Assembly (NCBI RefSeq): GCF_041956535.1
Contig: NW_027192199.1
Coordinates: forward strand, 675,741 to 739,740
Direction: 5' to 3'
From: Calcarisporiella thermophila CBS 279.70
Lineage: Eukaryota > Calcarisporiellomycota
Length of the DNA: 64,000 nucleotides
Shown: positions 1-11,305 of the stretch, in pieces
Layout of the letters: each line of letters opens with the position of its first letter
How positions within the stretch are numbered: position 1 is the stretch's first letter
Program-made: the position numbers and the translations under genes
The notes under the pieces: generated by a model
The model's database searches: none
Told to the model about the DNA's origin: nothing
The model's input: only the letters and a program-made list of their open reading frames with translations

Positions 1-2728
1 GAGCGCAAGATGATGAGGACACTATCACTAGGGATCCATCTCTCCGTAAGCGTAAGATTGGAGCAAGATGTATAGCCACGACTAGTAACGATCGATTGTA
101 ATCATTTATTGATTAGCATTTCCTCAGCATGCCCCTTACTGACAGGTAGATATATTATAGCCCAATTTTCCGCATCATAAATGCCATTCCTCCACCTCCG
201 CCCTCATCCCCACCTTCCTTTGCCCCTTCCGACGATGAAGTACCTAAACTTCGACTAATGCAACCGCAACCTTCGCGGCCTATTCACTTTGCCCATTTTG
301 CATTCCGGCGCAAACCTGTTGTCACACCGAGAAAAAAGAAGCGGAGACTGTGGGTTGAATCGGATATTGCCGATACAATGGGGGCTGACAATTTAGTTAT
401 GGCTGCGGTGGATCAGAGGGGATATGTATACTGGATCGATTTCGCAGCAAATAGGTAGGTACGATGATGCCCGATGGTGAAAAGTACACATTTCAACTTA
501 ATAGAATATGTGACGGCTAGATATACTCTCGTGACAAAAACTGGCGTATGTGCCTCGGCAGTAGAAGTGATAGCTGGAGAAGGCCACAGTGAGATTGTGG
601 TTGGGTTTTCCGATATGTCACTTCGGAGTTACTCAACTGGTATGATTCCCTCTGCTAATAATCAAGGCTGCTGGCATTTTAACTTTTCTCCTCTCACTCT
701 TCTGAACCTCGACAGAAACTCGTCAGCAGCGAGCCGATATAAGACTTCAATCACATATTGGCCCCATCCATACGTTTTCCTCCCACCCCACTCTCCCTCT
801 TTTACTTGCTACCTCCTCCACGGAGGCCACTCTCTGGGACACTCGCGACTGGAGTAAATTACGTGTACTCTCCTCACCTCTTTTCCTTCCAATATACCAT
901 GCGTTGTTTACACCTACTGGAGAGGAAATCGCCACAAGTTTTGGGGATGCAAGCGTTGTCGTCTGGGAACTAGATGGGTTGGCACAGGTATGGAAGGTGG
1001 TTGGACTAGAGGGTGCGAAAGAAAAAGAGGCAAAGGGGCCCGTGTTGGCAATAAATGAGGATTTAATGGCAATCGGATGGAATGGCCTGGTGCAAATATG
1101 GCGACGCAAAGAGAGAAGGCTCGCTCGAATCATTCCGCTAGAACGTATCACCTCCTCGCCCATCTCGCAGCTCATCTTTCTCCCGGCACAAAATGATTCC
1201 AAAAATCTTCATACCCTTATAGTAAGATTCACAAATGGCCGCGCGGTTTTTCTGGAGTTTGAACCATATGGCTCCCATCCTGCCATTGTACACCGTCTTC
1301 GAGGCATCGACAAAGTCAGTGAGCTGGAGGTTCGGGGAAATCTGATTGCCGGGATTGGCGAAGAAGGAGGGACGATTTGTGTGTGGGAGCTAGAGGAGCT
1401 TGTCGGTGGCGCTAGGAAAGAGCAGCGAGAAGGCATACCGGCTGTAAGTAAAGATGGCGAAACTGATAGCGAGGCGTCACTGTTGAGTGATGAGCCATCT
1501 ATATTCCAATGGCACGAGGGCAAAGAAGAGAAGGAAATAGGGGGTGACGGGCAGAGGAATAAAAGAACACGTGAGTCGCGTCCTGGAAACGAATTGAATC
1601 GCGAAGCCCTCCTGAAGAATTTAAAGAAGGCTGGAAAATACCCAACCAAATATCGTTCTCAAATTTGGAAGTTTCTTCTTGGCTTGCGGGGTGAGGACTC
1701 CAACGTCCTATGTGAGTGTGCACACCAGACTATACTAGATCGAGTGATCTGCTCTTTTGGCAAATGGCTTGGCCGATTGGAGCACACGCAACAGCCAAAC
1801 ACCTCGGATCCTATGTTCTTAGAGAAGTGGACCTCTGTGGTTGCAACGCGCCTTTTTCAGGTGTTCTCTGGGCCAGCTAGAGTAAGAAGTGAGGAGGAGA
1901 AGAGGAGAGAAGAGCCAAAAGTGGCTATATTGACGATCGAGGCGCTAAAGTGCATTTACGAAAAATGGCAAATCTCGAATTCTAACGTAGAGGTGGTACT
2001 TGATATCGTGAGCCAGAGCAACAGATGGCTGGTCCGCCATTTGAAGGAGTGCGAGATTGTGAGTAGCAGTCGAAGTTTACCGAGGGAGAAAGCTCATTAA
2101 ATCCATGTAATTTTTGGATAGGACGGCTCGAGTTGGATGGCCGATGTTTGGATCCTTCCGGTAGGCCCCTCTCAGCGAGAGGACGATGGATGGCCCATCC
2201 TTTTTGATCATCTCATATCCCACTCGCGCTGCTTTTGCGAGTTCATGATGGCAGCAAGATTGCTTCATCTACAGAAACAGCTTATCCGTACTCAGGAATT
2301 TGAAGATTTGATCGCGAACGATATCATTCCAATTGAGGATTTGTTGGACAACACTTACTACATTGTGCGTGAAATCGCCAAGACTGCGGACGTGGAGCAG
2401 AAACAAGTACCTAGGAAGCGAACAGCAAGCTCCTCCCCAGATGCACAAGCACGTGCGCCACCGCCATTTCGGATCGGCGTACCAAGAACGACGAAGATGT
2501 TGGAGAAGGATGCCGGAGAGGAGAGGACTTGTGAAAAACCAGTCGCCCGAATGACTTCTGTAGATATATGGAACCAAATATATCTTGAGGAAGTGGAGAT
2601 AGTACGGCAAAAGTAAATATCGAAACATGCTTCATGCTATCTACATGGAGGCTAACGGATTTTATTTTATTTCGCACTTTAGGCTATTCGGTAAATCTGA
2701 AGAGCACTCTGACGACATACCTATGTAA
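1..2728 (+). CDS. TBC1D31/WDR67-like WD40 + TBC domain protein (5' end uncertain)
   Basis: WD40 propeller followed by a TBC (Rab-GAP-like) domain, the architecture of TBC1D31/WDR67. Exons inferred: 161-454, 521-639, 716-2058, 2122-2612, 2683-2728; a first exon at 1-97 joins 161 in phase through a GT-AG intron (98-160), so the true start may lie before the window. The first in-frame ATG inside the window is at 258, giving about 731 residues. WD-like strands include ATLWDTRDW and ASVVVWEL. The TBC domain begins near residue 413 with YPTKYR..W..LLGL, very close to animal TBC1D31. The long C-terminal coiled coil of the animal protein is missing; this one ends soon after the TBC domain. The TBC catalytic Arg/Gln fingers are not evident, so GAP activity is doubtful. 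In animals the protein is centrosomal; its role here is unknown. Confidence 0.75.
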
Positions 2729-2922
2729 TTGTACCATATGCTTAGCTCTAATTGTGTTGATAATTTTGTAATGTTAAAATGTGGATTTGGATTTTTCGAA
2801 GGTCCATTCATAATCTGCAACCTTCTGAAATTTCACCGCGTTAACAATATTAGGGACAGAGAAAAATAATAATTTATGATATTATTAAGATTAATATAAT
2901 TCCATTAGTTTCACATGGTATA

Positions 2923-5009
2923 ATGCTATCTCGATCCACACCCGAAAGAACCGACCCTGTACAGCATCAAAATAACCACCATCACCAACCGACACTAAAA
3001 TATCCATCCATCGTCCTAGAGCAGGTGTTAATAGTGGGTGCCTCCCTTTTAGGCGGACTGCGGCTATATGGTGGGAAGGGTGACAATGCGATCGTAGGCG
3101 TAGATCTGGCTGCATTTTCACTGGTGGCATGGCTTGTATACTTCTTACCATTCCGGAATCGCTCAAAAGCAGAGGACACACCCACATCGCCACCTGGAGA
3201 AGGGCGGAGAAGGGAGCGATTCGATGGCGCTGTGCGAGAATTAGAGGATTGTGAGGCGACCCCCGTGCATCGACTATGGGGTGTACCGGCAAAGTATTAT
3301 AGGTGTGCAGAGTTTTGCTGTAGCTGCATGCGAAAAAAAGGAAATAGCCAGTATTGATCTATTAATGCTTCGATATATAGGCCGTTCGCTGACGATGGGG
3401 CTCTGTACGGACTACTCCTACTCCCTACGCTTGCTGCTGCAAAACTGCTGGATGCCTTGAAAGTTGGCGGTCATCCTGTCAACCTCGATTATTATCGTTC
3501 CTATCTTGAACTATGTCTACTTTTGAGCAGCTTGACGCTTCCACACCTTTTCACCTCCAAGCTCCGTCCCCCTCCCACTCGCTCTCCAACCGGCATCCTA
3601 ACGCTGGTGGAGGCGGCGACCGTGTTCGGGGGAATTGGACTTGTCCTATTGATCGAGACCACGAATTTCATGCCAACTCTGCATAGTAATAAGCAATCCT
3701 TGTGAATTTGATACGAGGGAGCATGTGCACTAACCCATTTGTAATAGAGCTTCCCTGGCAGTATACCCTGTTTGGAGTCGTGTTCTATAAACTGGTGCTC
3801 TATTTCCTCGCCTTCGCCTGCAAGCGAAGTTTTACACTAGGCGAAATGGTAGCGGTGGCTCAGGCTTTAACGGTGCTGACGATGCAGGCATGGTTGGAAA
3901 CCGCTGATAAGGTATTGTATCCCTTTCGAGAACAGGGCTACGCGTGGGACTCTGACTGGCATCTCTTTTGGATCTCTTAGCTCAACTGGTTTCTTCTCCC
4001 CGATTTCGCCCGAAATCAAACACCCGACTTGGTGCAAACACATATCCACGCTCTCATCCTCGGGGTTCTTGTCGCTGCGCTTGTGACCTACCCAGTCCTT
4101 GCGTGGAGCCGCCGGCTGGCGCAAACACCCACCTGGAAGAGCAAAAATGCCGCCGGGCTTGAGCGGTCAAAGCGGTTGGCTGCTGCCAGTGTGTATCTTG
4201 GTCTGGTGGCCGTAGTGCTTGTGCTGGTGAGCCCGTGGGTGCAGACCGTGGCGGGAGTCAATCCGTTCGCGTGGGTGATTACATTTATTTTCGGAAGAGT
4301 CGCCCGCGTGATGCTATGTGTCTATTGGGCGGTGTGCGTGATAGTGTCCGTGACCTTCATGGCACTCTTGCAGCGCCAGCGCCGGAACAATCGCCCCATG
4401 CTTAGCCTGAACAGCAAGCGCAAGTTCTTCCACGCAGTAGCGGTGTTTTTGTTTGTGCCTGGATACATCTTTGACGCCGCTCTGCTTCGGTTGGCGTTCG
4501 GGGTCGCCTTAGCGGCATTCTTGTACATAGAGCAGTTGCGATATTTCGCGGTGCAGCCATACGGACGAGCGCTGCATGTTTTTCTTGCCGACTTTCTGGA
4601 CCCGAGAGACGTGGGGCCCGTCATCCTCAGCCATACGTACTTGTTGGTTGGATGTGCAAGCACGGTCTGGCTCGCGCATCCAAACACGAATAACTGGGTG
4701 GGCGCGCTGAGCGGTGTACTGAGCCTAGGGTTTGGAGACGCGCTGGCCTCGATCGTTGGCAAACGGTGGGGACGACATCCATGGCCGCAGTCAAACAAGA
4801 CCGTAGAGGGGAGCGCTGCATTCATAGGGAGTGTGATCGCCACTACGGCTGCCATTGCTTGGTGTTTAGGGATAGCGTGGGGTTCTGGGGAATGGCTGAG
4901 GTTCACGGTGGTTGTTTTGCTGACGGCCACAATAGAAGCTATATCACGACAGAACGACAACCTATTCATACCGCTATATATGTTCTCCCTTCTCTCTCTA
5001 GTTGCTTGA
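2923..5009 (+). CDS. Dolichol kinase
   Basis: CTP-dependent kinase that makes dolichyl phosphate, the ER-membrane glycan carrier for N-glycosylation, O-mannosylation and GPI anchors. Four exons: 2923-3302, 3381-3685, 3748-3911, 3981-5009; all junctions are GT-AG and phase-consistent, giving about 625 residues. The N-terminal two thirds are a run of hydrophobic membrane segments. The conserved C-terminal block carries the family motifs in order: KRKFFHAVAVFLFVPG (about residue 430), LDPRDVGP, LGFGDALASIVGKRWG, and NKTVEGSAAF, followed by the ending NDNLFIPLYMF. Length and motif order fit Sec59/DOLK, with a long N-terminal membrane region. It lies about 200 bases downstream of the TBC gene on the same strand. 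Expected in the ER membrane. Confidence 0.92.
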
Positions 5010-5293
5010 ATTTCCTCCAAAATATCGAACTTAATAGAGACTCTAATGATCTATTTCGAATATGACGGCGAGAAACGCAAGCGGCCCCACGTCGAAAGAC
5101 ATGGATTCCCCGTTAAAGCCTGCAATAGAATGAAACCAAACGGGCTCCGCCGAGCCTTTGATTTTAAGTCAATTTCAATTGTGGCTCTACTGACCAAGTA
5201 TGAGCATAACGCGTAAATTCGGGTGGGGAACACAAGGAAACTCTATTCTTTCGCAAAAATAATAAAAAAAAGAGTAATTACACCAGATCATAT

Positions 5294-6182
5294 ATGCCAA
5301 CATCAAAGGAGTCGACCACCATCTCAGAGGATCAAAAGGACACCACGATACTCCGCCGGAATCGCCCAGGCACAAAGGCTGAGGTTAGTGTGGCGTCTCA
5401 TCATTTTTACATTCTCCAATCTAAATCTAAACTTCTTTTCTCAGGAGCTCTACAACTGGCCCCACACCACCCACGATCACCTCGATTCCGCCTTCTCACT
5501 GCAGGAGTATCTTCAGTCGCTCATCCGTCATGAGCGCGCCGATGTCGACTCGCAGGTGACCCTGCCAGATGGACAAACTGCAGAGGTGTGGCAGTACGAA
5601 CATCTAAGGCAGCTCTGCCTTGAATTAACTCAGTTCATTGCTTTGCTGGCTCCCGAATGTACAAAAGAGACTTGCCCCGAAATGCGGGCTGTAGAATGGC
5701 TGTATCTGTGCTCGGCCCACACTACACCGCAAAATGTAACATATGCATCCCCTCTCCTTCATGCCGATCTTTTTCTCCATAATTGAATTCTCCTCCATTA
5801 TCTAGTGCTGCGCGATAGATTATATGGTGCACACTCTCGACGGGGCAACCACCCTTCTCAATAGTAATCGTTATTTTCCTAGCCGCATCTCCATCCCCGA
5901 TTCTTCCGTCAAGCATTTCCAGTCGATTGCCCGCCGACTGTACCGAATATTTGCGCACGCATACTATAGGCATCGGGAAGCGTTCGAGAGTTTTGAGGTA
6001 GGATTGCATACGAGAACGGGAATTGAAGCCAAAGGTCACTAAATCCTCTCTTGTGATAATAGAATGAAACGCATCTCTACACGAGGTTTTTGCGGCTCTC
6101 CGAGGTGTTCAATTTAGTGCCCAAGTCACTCATCATTATTCCACAGCAATCGCCTGGCAATACCGTCGCGGTTGACACATAG
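5294..6182 (+). CDS. MOB4/phocein-like protein (STRIPAK subunit)
   Basis: MOB-family adaptor of the phocein (MOB4) class, a subunit of STRIPAK phosphatase-kinase complexes. Four exons: 5294-5383, 5445-5735, 5806-5997, 6063-6182, about 230 residues. The N-terminus contains [11 protein letters not shown], the phocein signature just before the MOB fold. [24 protein letters not shown] (zinc-ligand Cys pair), [19 protein letters not shown] and [12 protein letters not shown] (zinc-ligand His pair) follow. The last exon starts NETHLYTRF and runs through FNLVPK, as in phocein. I chose ATG 5294 because it gives the conserved N-terminus; a longer reading that starts at 5223 reads through intron 1. Confidence 0.93.
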
Positions 6183-6537
6183 CCAAGCTCAAAAGAATCG
6201 GCGAAGTGGCTCCGAGCTCATCTCTATATCCATCCTTGTTATCCTTCTAGTGTGTTTTTTTTTTCCTGCATCCAAGCCTATTCCGTTTCTCTGTTTTCGT
6301 CACTCTTCCGAATAGACGACAAACAAGGCGAATCTTTTGAGCAAGAGTAATATATCTAATTTAGACAAAACAAAATAAACTAATGATAGCACGATAAAAC
6401 AAACATGTTATGACACAAGGTAAATAGAGGAGTATAAAGAACACGAAGCAGAGTGAAGGATATTTAGTGTTCGAGGATTAAGATGGAGCGAGGGAGGGAG
6501 GGAGGGAGGTTTTGGAGGGAAAACCAAAAAGGAATCA
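6183..6537. other. Intergenic, convergent 3' ends
   Basis: Between the stop codons of the convergent MOB4 and Chs5 genes. AT-rich with AATAAA-like motifs near 6372 and a GGGA/GGGAGG repeat near 6490. No coding signal seen. Confidence 0.6.
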
Positions 6538-7433
6538 TTATTCGGAAGCAGCGTGGTGGGTTTGTGGACTAGCTACCAGATAGTATGGAAGACAAGGAAC
6601 CAGTTTCGAATTCTTCTCACATTGAATCAGCCATTCCGGCTTGACAATCGGAATGGACAGGCGCATGGCCTTTTCGAAGTTCTTTCCCCCCGGCAGCGTC
6701 GCAATCAAGTGCGTGGTATCGCTGGTCACCTCTTCATTCCACTGGGCATCCACTCGCTGGATCACTTCTTTGAGGTCTGTGATTGTTTTGTCGATCGCAT
6801 CCTGCGCGCCATCGAATGCACCGAACGAAATATTTAATCCAGTGAGATTCGCCATGGCATGGGTCCGCACACGGACTTTGTTCGATGGGTAGACCCCCGC
6901 TGATGTCCGAAGGATGAGACCAAAATCGTACGCATGCTCTACCTCAAGGCCCGAAATCTTGGCAGTCAGCTCGTCTTTCCCTCTGGTCTGCAACAGCTGG
7001 CCATCGCGGTGCACCTCTAGCCTGCGGAACTCGGAAGAATGAAGGACAAGTGGATCCCACTCGAGAGTCACGCTGGTCTGGGTGATTGCGCGAACTCTGA
7101 GTACAGGGGCTTCCGGAGAATGCGTGCCAAATTCGTTCAGAATCGTGTCCTGAATTTGCCAGAATTCGTTTTGCTGCCTCTGTTCAGCATCACGATTCCG
7201 TTGAACCGAAATATTGACAATACTACCCGATGTTACGCCCTTTGGCAGGAGGAGCGAGGGGAATTCGATCAGGTGGTGGTCCGCGGTTAAGAGAAGGGCC
7301 TGAATTCAAATCCATGGAGACGATCCCACATTAATATAGATGAATGACGCGTCCCTACGAAATAATTCCAACTTACCATGCCTGCATCTAGTTTGCCCAC
7401 GGTAAATTGGACGGATGAAGAAGATGCTGCCAT
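6538..7433 (-). CDS. Chs5-like exomer subunit (FN3 + BRCT)
   Basis: Scaffold of the exomer coat complex that carries chitin synthase and other cargo from the trans-Golgi to the cell surface. Exon 1 is 7433-7377 and exon 2 is 7299-6538; 272 residues. The N-terminus reads QFTVGKLDAGM, then LLLTADHHLIEFPSLLLP and GSIVNISV, the Chs5 N-terminal dimerisation block. A fibronectin type III domain follows (VTLEWDPL, about residues 96-180), then a BRCT domain (about 185-265) with WNEEVTSDTTHLIA and IPIVKPEWL. It ends directly after BRCT, so the long charged tail of yeast Chs5 (671 residues) is absent. The short form is expected for the conserved FN3-BRCT core. Confidence 0.93.
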
Positions 7434-7674
7434 GATTGCTTTTCTAATTTAAAGCTCGCTTTTGGTATAGAGGTAAGAAGCTTATACTCGAATATACTAT
7501 GTTAAATGTGGCTTTGAAAATAAAAGTCTGTAATTTTTAATTAGCCGCACAAAGTTTTCTAGACAAGAGAGAATGAAAAGAATAAAAGGCAATAAACCGT
7601 ATGCATGAAGCAGCTAAAAGTATAATGGAGGAAGTAAAGATAAAAGGCGATAAACAAATTAAGCTATTTCTTTT

Positions 7675-8851
7675 TCACAAACTACTGATACAACTGCCAA
7701 ACATTTTCCGGAGAATGTCCCTATTATATTGGAAGACAAAACGGTGAAGAAATGAAATTGCCAAGACGAAATATCCAATGCTTACCGGCCATAAGGGATG
7801 TAGCTCGCACTAAATGGAGAGGAGGGGCGAAAAAAAGTATAAGTAATAGTACTCTCCAATTTCATCAGGAATCACTCTACTCACATATACCAAACAAGTG
7901 CAACAAATTGAATAATCACGAGGATAATTACAAGAATCGCGTTTTGCAGCTGTCAGGTAGAGTTTAAGTTAAGTAATATAGATGAGAATAAGAGATGTAT
8001 GAGGGAAATGTACCGTAAAAGCAACCACAAGAGTGGCAACCAGGACGCCTAGATACACGACGGAGGCAACCACTCGCACTGTTGTAATGGAATAGATATT
8101 AGCCCCTGTACCCCCTGAAAACCCAAAAATCATCACAATAGTGCAGTACCAGGCGCAAACATGGTTTTTAATTGTTTCAGGAACCCTACAATAAACCCCG
8201 TACTACCGAGTCAAAAGATATTAGAGTGCAGGAAATGGGATGGAGAAATTCAAAGTGTACCTAACAAGCGATAGGATATTGCCTAATGTATAGAGAACGG
8301 CAAATCCGGCGATATTTAGGAATGTTAAGAAGATGGTGGACTAGTACATGAATCAGAAACATCAACCATTTCAAATTAGCCAGGAATTGGTCATCATTTC
8401 GGGATGCTTACGAGGATAGAAATAACTAGCCCAAGGAAGAAGCTAATACAGTTGAAGATTAGCAAAATATGCTACAATAGAATTTAATGATTGATGTCCT
8501 TGAATACCATATGCCAAATCCATAGAAACGCTGTGTTCTCGTTAATGTGCAGCACATGTTAAAAGAGTCTAATGCACATATAAGCATAGGGAAGTGAAGG
8601 AAATGGTTGATAAAGTGAAAGCCAAGCATTCAAACAGTTCAACATACCGTCCATCATCCCTGTGGAGACGCATCATACAAATAGAATGGAACATAAAGAA
8701 TCAATTTAGACATTTTTTTTCCAATAGTTAGACATTCCCGCAAGAAATTCAAATCTAAACCAGTGGGAAAATCTATCCATATGATGTCAAATGCAAATTC
8801 ATATTTACCCTGATCGTCCGAGCTCTGAAATCGTGTAAATGGTAGTGACAT
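7675..8851 (-). CDS. SFT2-like Golgi vesicle transport protein (about 10 small exons)
   Basis: Small four-helix membrane protein of the Got1/Sft2 family, involved in retrograde transport to the Golgi. No single reading frame shows it because the gene is cut into very short exons. Inferred exons (minus strand): 8851-8809, 8659-8648, 8530-8508, 8471-8412, 8340-8261, 8202-8150, 8114-8014, 7949-7885, 7809-7786, 7720-7675, about 168 residues, all phases consistent. The joined protein shows FAVLYTLGNILSLVSTGF, VGFLKQLKTMFAP and VALVWYIASYIPYGRDIL, the hallmark Sft2 segments. The first three exons (12 and 23 nt for two of them) are tentative; the later seven are firm. Confidence 0.85.
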
Positions 8852-9173
8852 TTTTGGATATGCTTCTTATGAATAAAAACACGGTATGCTTCTGGTAAGG
8901 GATGATAATAATGGCTGTTTCTCTTAAGGTGACGATGGGATCACGATCCTGAATAAAAATGTTCGAGATGGGGAAAAGCAGCTGTTCCTATTACTGCGGC
9001 AAGGATTTTGTGTAACTGGATAACCACAATCCGGCGGTTTATGGCTTGTAATTCGGTCATGGAAGCTTAATATTTCCATGTCAATTAAATAAATGTCCAT
9101 TTTATTCTTCGATATGATACAAGTGATGACAGAGAGCAGCCCGCACCCCCCTCTTCTTCTTTCCTTTTCTGCA
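8852..9173. other. Intergenic
   Basis: Upstream of the Sft2-like gene and downstream of the GLTSCR-domain gene, both on the minus strand. No gene or clear element seen. Confidence 0.5.
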
Positions 9174-10938
9174 CTACTGCGAAGATCGAAATTGCTGTAA
9201 ATGCTGCTGCAAAAGTTGCATAATCTGCGGTGTGATTTGAGGGGTGATGGTCGCACCCGCAGAGCTTGCGCCGTTACCCCCACCAAGACTCGTGGCATCA
9301 AGGGTAGTGGATGCGGTCCCAGTCAAGTTAAGAAAATTGGAACCTGCAGTCGCTGCAGTCTGAGGCAAGAGTTGAGCCAGTGCTCCCAATAATGCCTGGT
9401 GCTGCTGGGCTTGGGTCTGTTGTTGCTGTTGTCTTTGCTGCTGTTGTTGCTGCTGTTGTTGCTGGGCCTGCTGATACTTGAGCAGTCGTTCTTGTTCCGC
9501 CCGCACCCGTAATGCCTCTTGATATTGCTGCTGAGCCGCAGAGCTAGCTATCCGTTCATCCATAACCACATGGCGCTCACACATCACCGCTAAATAGGTG
9601 GGGTGCGACTTTTCAGCCTCCTTTTTAACGTATTCAAAATATTGGGCGAGGAGTTCTTGTTTGCGCTCAAGGGTATTTTTAGCAAAGGCAGCCTCTTCTT
9701 CGGAGGTAAGGGGTGGAGGGGAGAGGAGGCTCTTTTTGGGGAATTGGAAGACGTGGTATGGAAGGAGACGCTCAACCGCATCTTTAATGGAGCTAAAAGG
9801 GCGTCTCAGGTCAGGATTGGTTGCTGCGCGCTGATCCTCCATAAGTTGCTGGGTTATTCTATCATCCGAACGAAGTGAAGGAGACATGAGCATCAGTATA
9901 CATGGGGGACGCCAATGGATTAAACACCCATACTCACCGCCGCTTGACTTCATTTTGGTGCGCAATCTCTTCAGCACTGCGCTTCACCCCCTTGTCATCA
10001 GTGGTTTTTGCCTGCGCTGTTACGGAGACAGGAGTGGGCGTAGGGGTCGACACATTCCCAGCTCCACTAGTATTTGGCGTCCTCACCTGATGATCGATCG
10101 AGGGGGTAATGGAGCGCTTTTTTGAATATCTTCCCGTTTTCAAGTACTTTCTGGTTGTTTTTTCTCCGGTACTCCCCGTGTTTAATACCGGCTGTGTATG
10201 CCTCACGGGGGTGACCATCCCTGACGAAGGAGCCACGGGTGTATTGGAGGCGGGGCGCAGCGCAGTTTGTGAGTTATGGAAACGCTGAATGTGTTCTATA
10301 AGGCGGGTGCGCTCAGCCTCAGACAACGAGCTTACGGACATGTTGTCTGGTAGTTTGTATACTATTTGATCGCGCTTGCGTACCATTAACACCGTCTGGC
10401 CCGAAAGCTCAATTTGGGTGACCTGCTCTTCTTCGACGGGGAAGACATTCGGAGGCTGCTGTTGGTGCGAGGAGGTGGAGCGGAGAGGTGTCGAGGATGT
10501 GGCGGAGGGAGTGGGGGTGAGTGTGGATTGGGCGTGTTGTTGGTTGGTCAAGTTTGGAGTGGCATTGCTGCTAGAGTTGGTTGCTGGAGTTGATGTGGGA
10601 AAAGCGGTAGATTTGTTTGGTTTTGATGATGGTGTAGAGTAATCCTCCCCCTGCGAAGAACCAGCATTGCTTTCGTCACTCGACGTTTGGTCATCGCTCT
10701 CTGCCTGAATTGAGAATATTTAGTACGACTTGGCTATGTTTGCATCAGGTCAAGGATCACTTACTTCGCTCTCTTCCTCATCACTATCATAAACTTTTGC
10801 ATTTTCGTTTTTTTCGCGCGATGCGGCATCGTCGCTCTGGTAGTTGTATTCTTCATCAAAGCCCTTCCCACTCATGTCAGCAATTAAATCGGGGCTAGAG
10901 AGGCCTGACGGAAAAGAGAGATCGTCTGCCTCGCTCAT
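9174..10938 (-). CDS. GLTSCR-domain (BICRA-like) putative SWI/SNF subunit
   Basis: Three exons: 10938-10765, 10704-9938, 9858-9174; about 541 residues. The N-terminus is acidic and Ser-rich (YDSDEEESE), followed by a long Ser/Thr/Pro-rich disordered region. Exon 3 carries a GLTSCR-like block: LRRPFSSIKDAVERLLPYHV, the most diagnostic part, then a helical stretch with NTLERKQELLAQYFEY. A polyglutamine tract (plus positions about 9421-9475) and a Gln-rich end (MQLLQQHLQQF) follow. In animals the GLTSCR domain of BICRA/BICRAL anchors BRD9 in the ncBAF remodeller; by analogy this may be a chromatin-remodelling subunit. That role is inferred from one domain only. Most of the protein is low complexity. 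Confidence 0.78.
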
Positions 10939-11305
10939 GGGTGGAATGATAGGCCAATGCGGAAAGGTATTGAACAGAAGAAATCAATGCAATCAAGTCG
11001 CCAAACTTAGATAACAATAAGTTGAAAAAAAAGTTAGGGTGAAAAGGCGATGAGAGATATAAGACTCGAGAAAAGTATGATGCGGGGACACACTACTCCT
11101 GCGCTAATCACGGCCCATTCGAGATCTTTCTCTTTACTTTCCCTCTTGAAAATCCCTTTCAACTATAAAATCGGCTGCGACACATTCAGAGTTCTGAAAC
11201 CTTCAGCCCCAATCGTGGATGATAAAACCCCGCAGCCTTGGAAGTGAAAATCCCTCTACCACAATCTTCTTATCCAGAAATCTTCCAAAGTAAAGCAACC
11301 AAACC
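10939..11305. promoter_or_regulatory. Divergent intergenic region, GLTSCR-domain gene / antizyme
   Basis: Shared upstream region of two divergent genes. A CTATAAAA-like element lies at about 11164, some 140 bases before the antizyme ATG. The antizyme leader therefore probably lies within 11190-11305. No upstream ORF of note. Confidence 0.4.

Noticed and set aside
5223-5786. Longer start for the MOB4 gene
   Set aside because: It reads through intron 1; the spliced ATG at 5294 gives the conserved phocein N-terminus.
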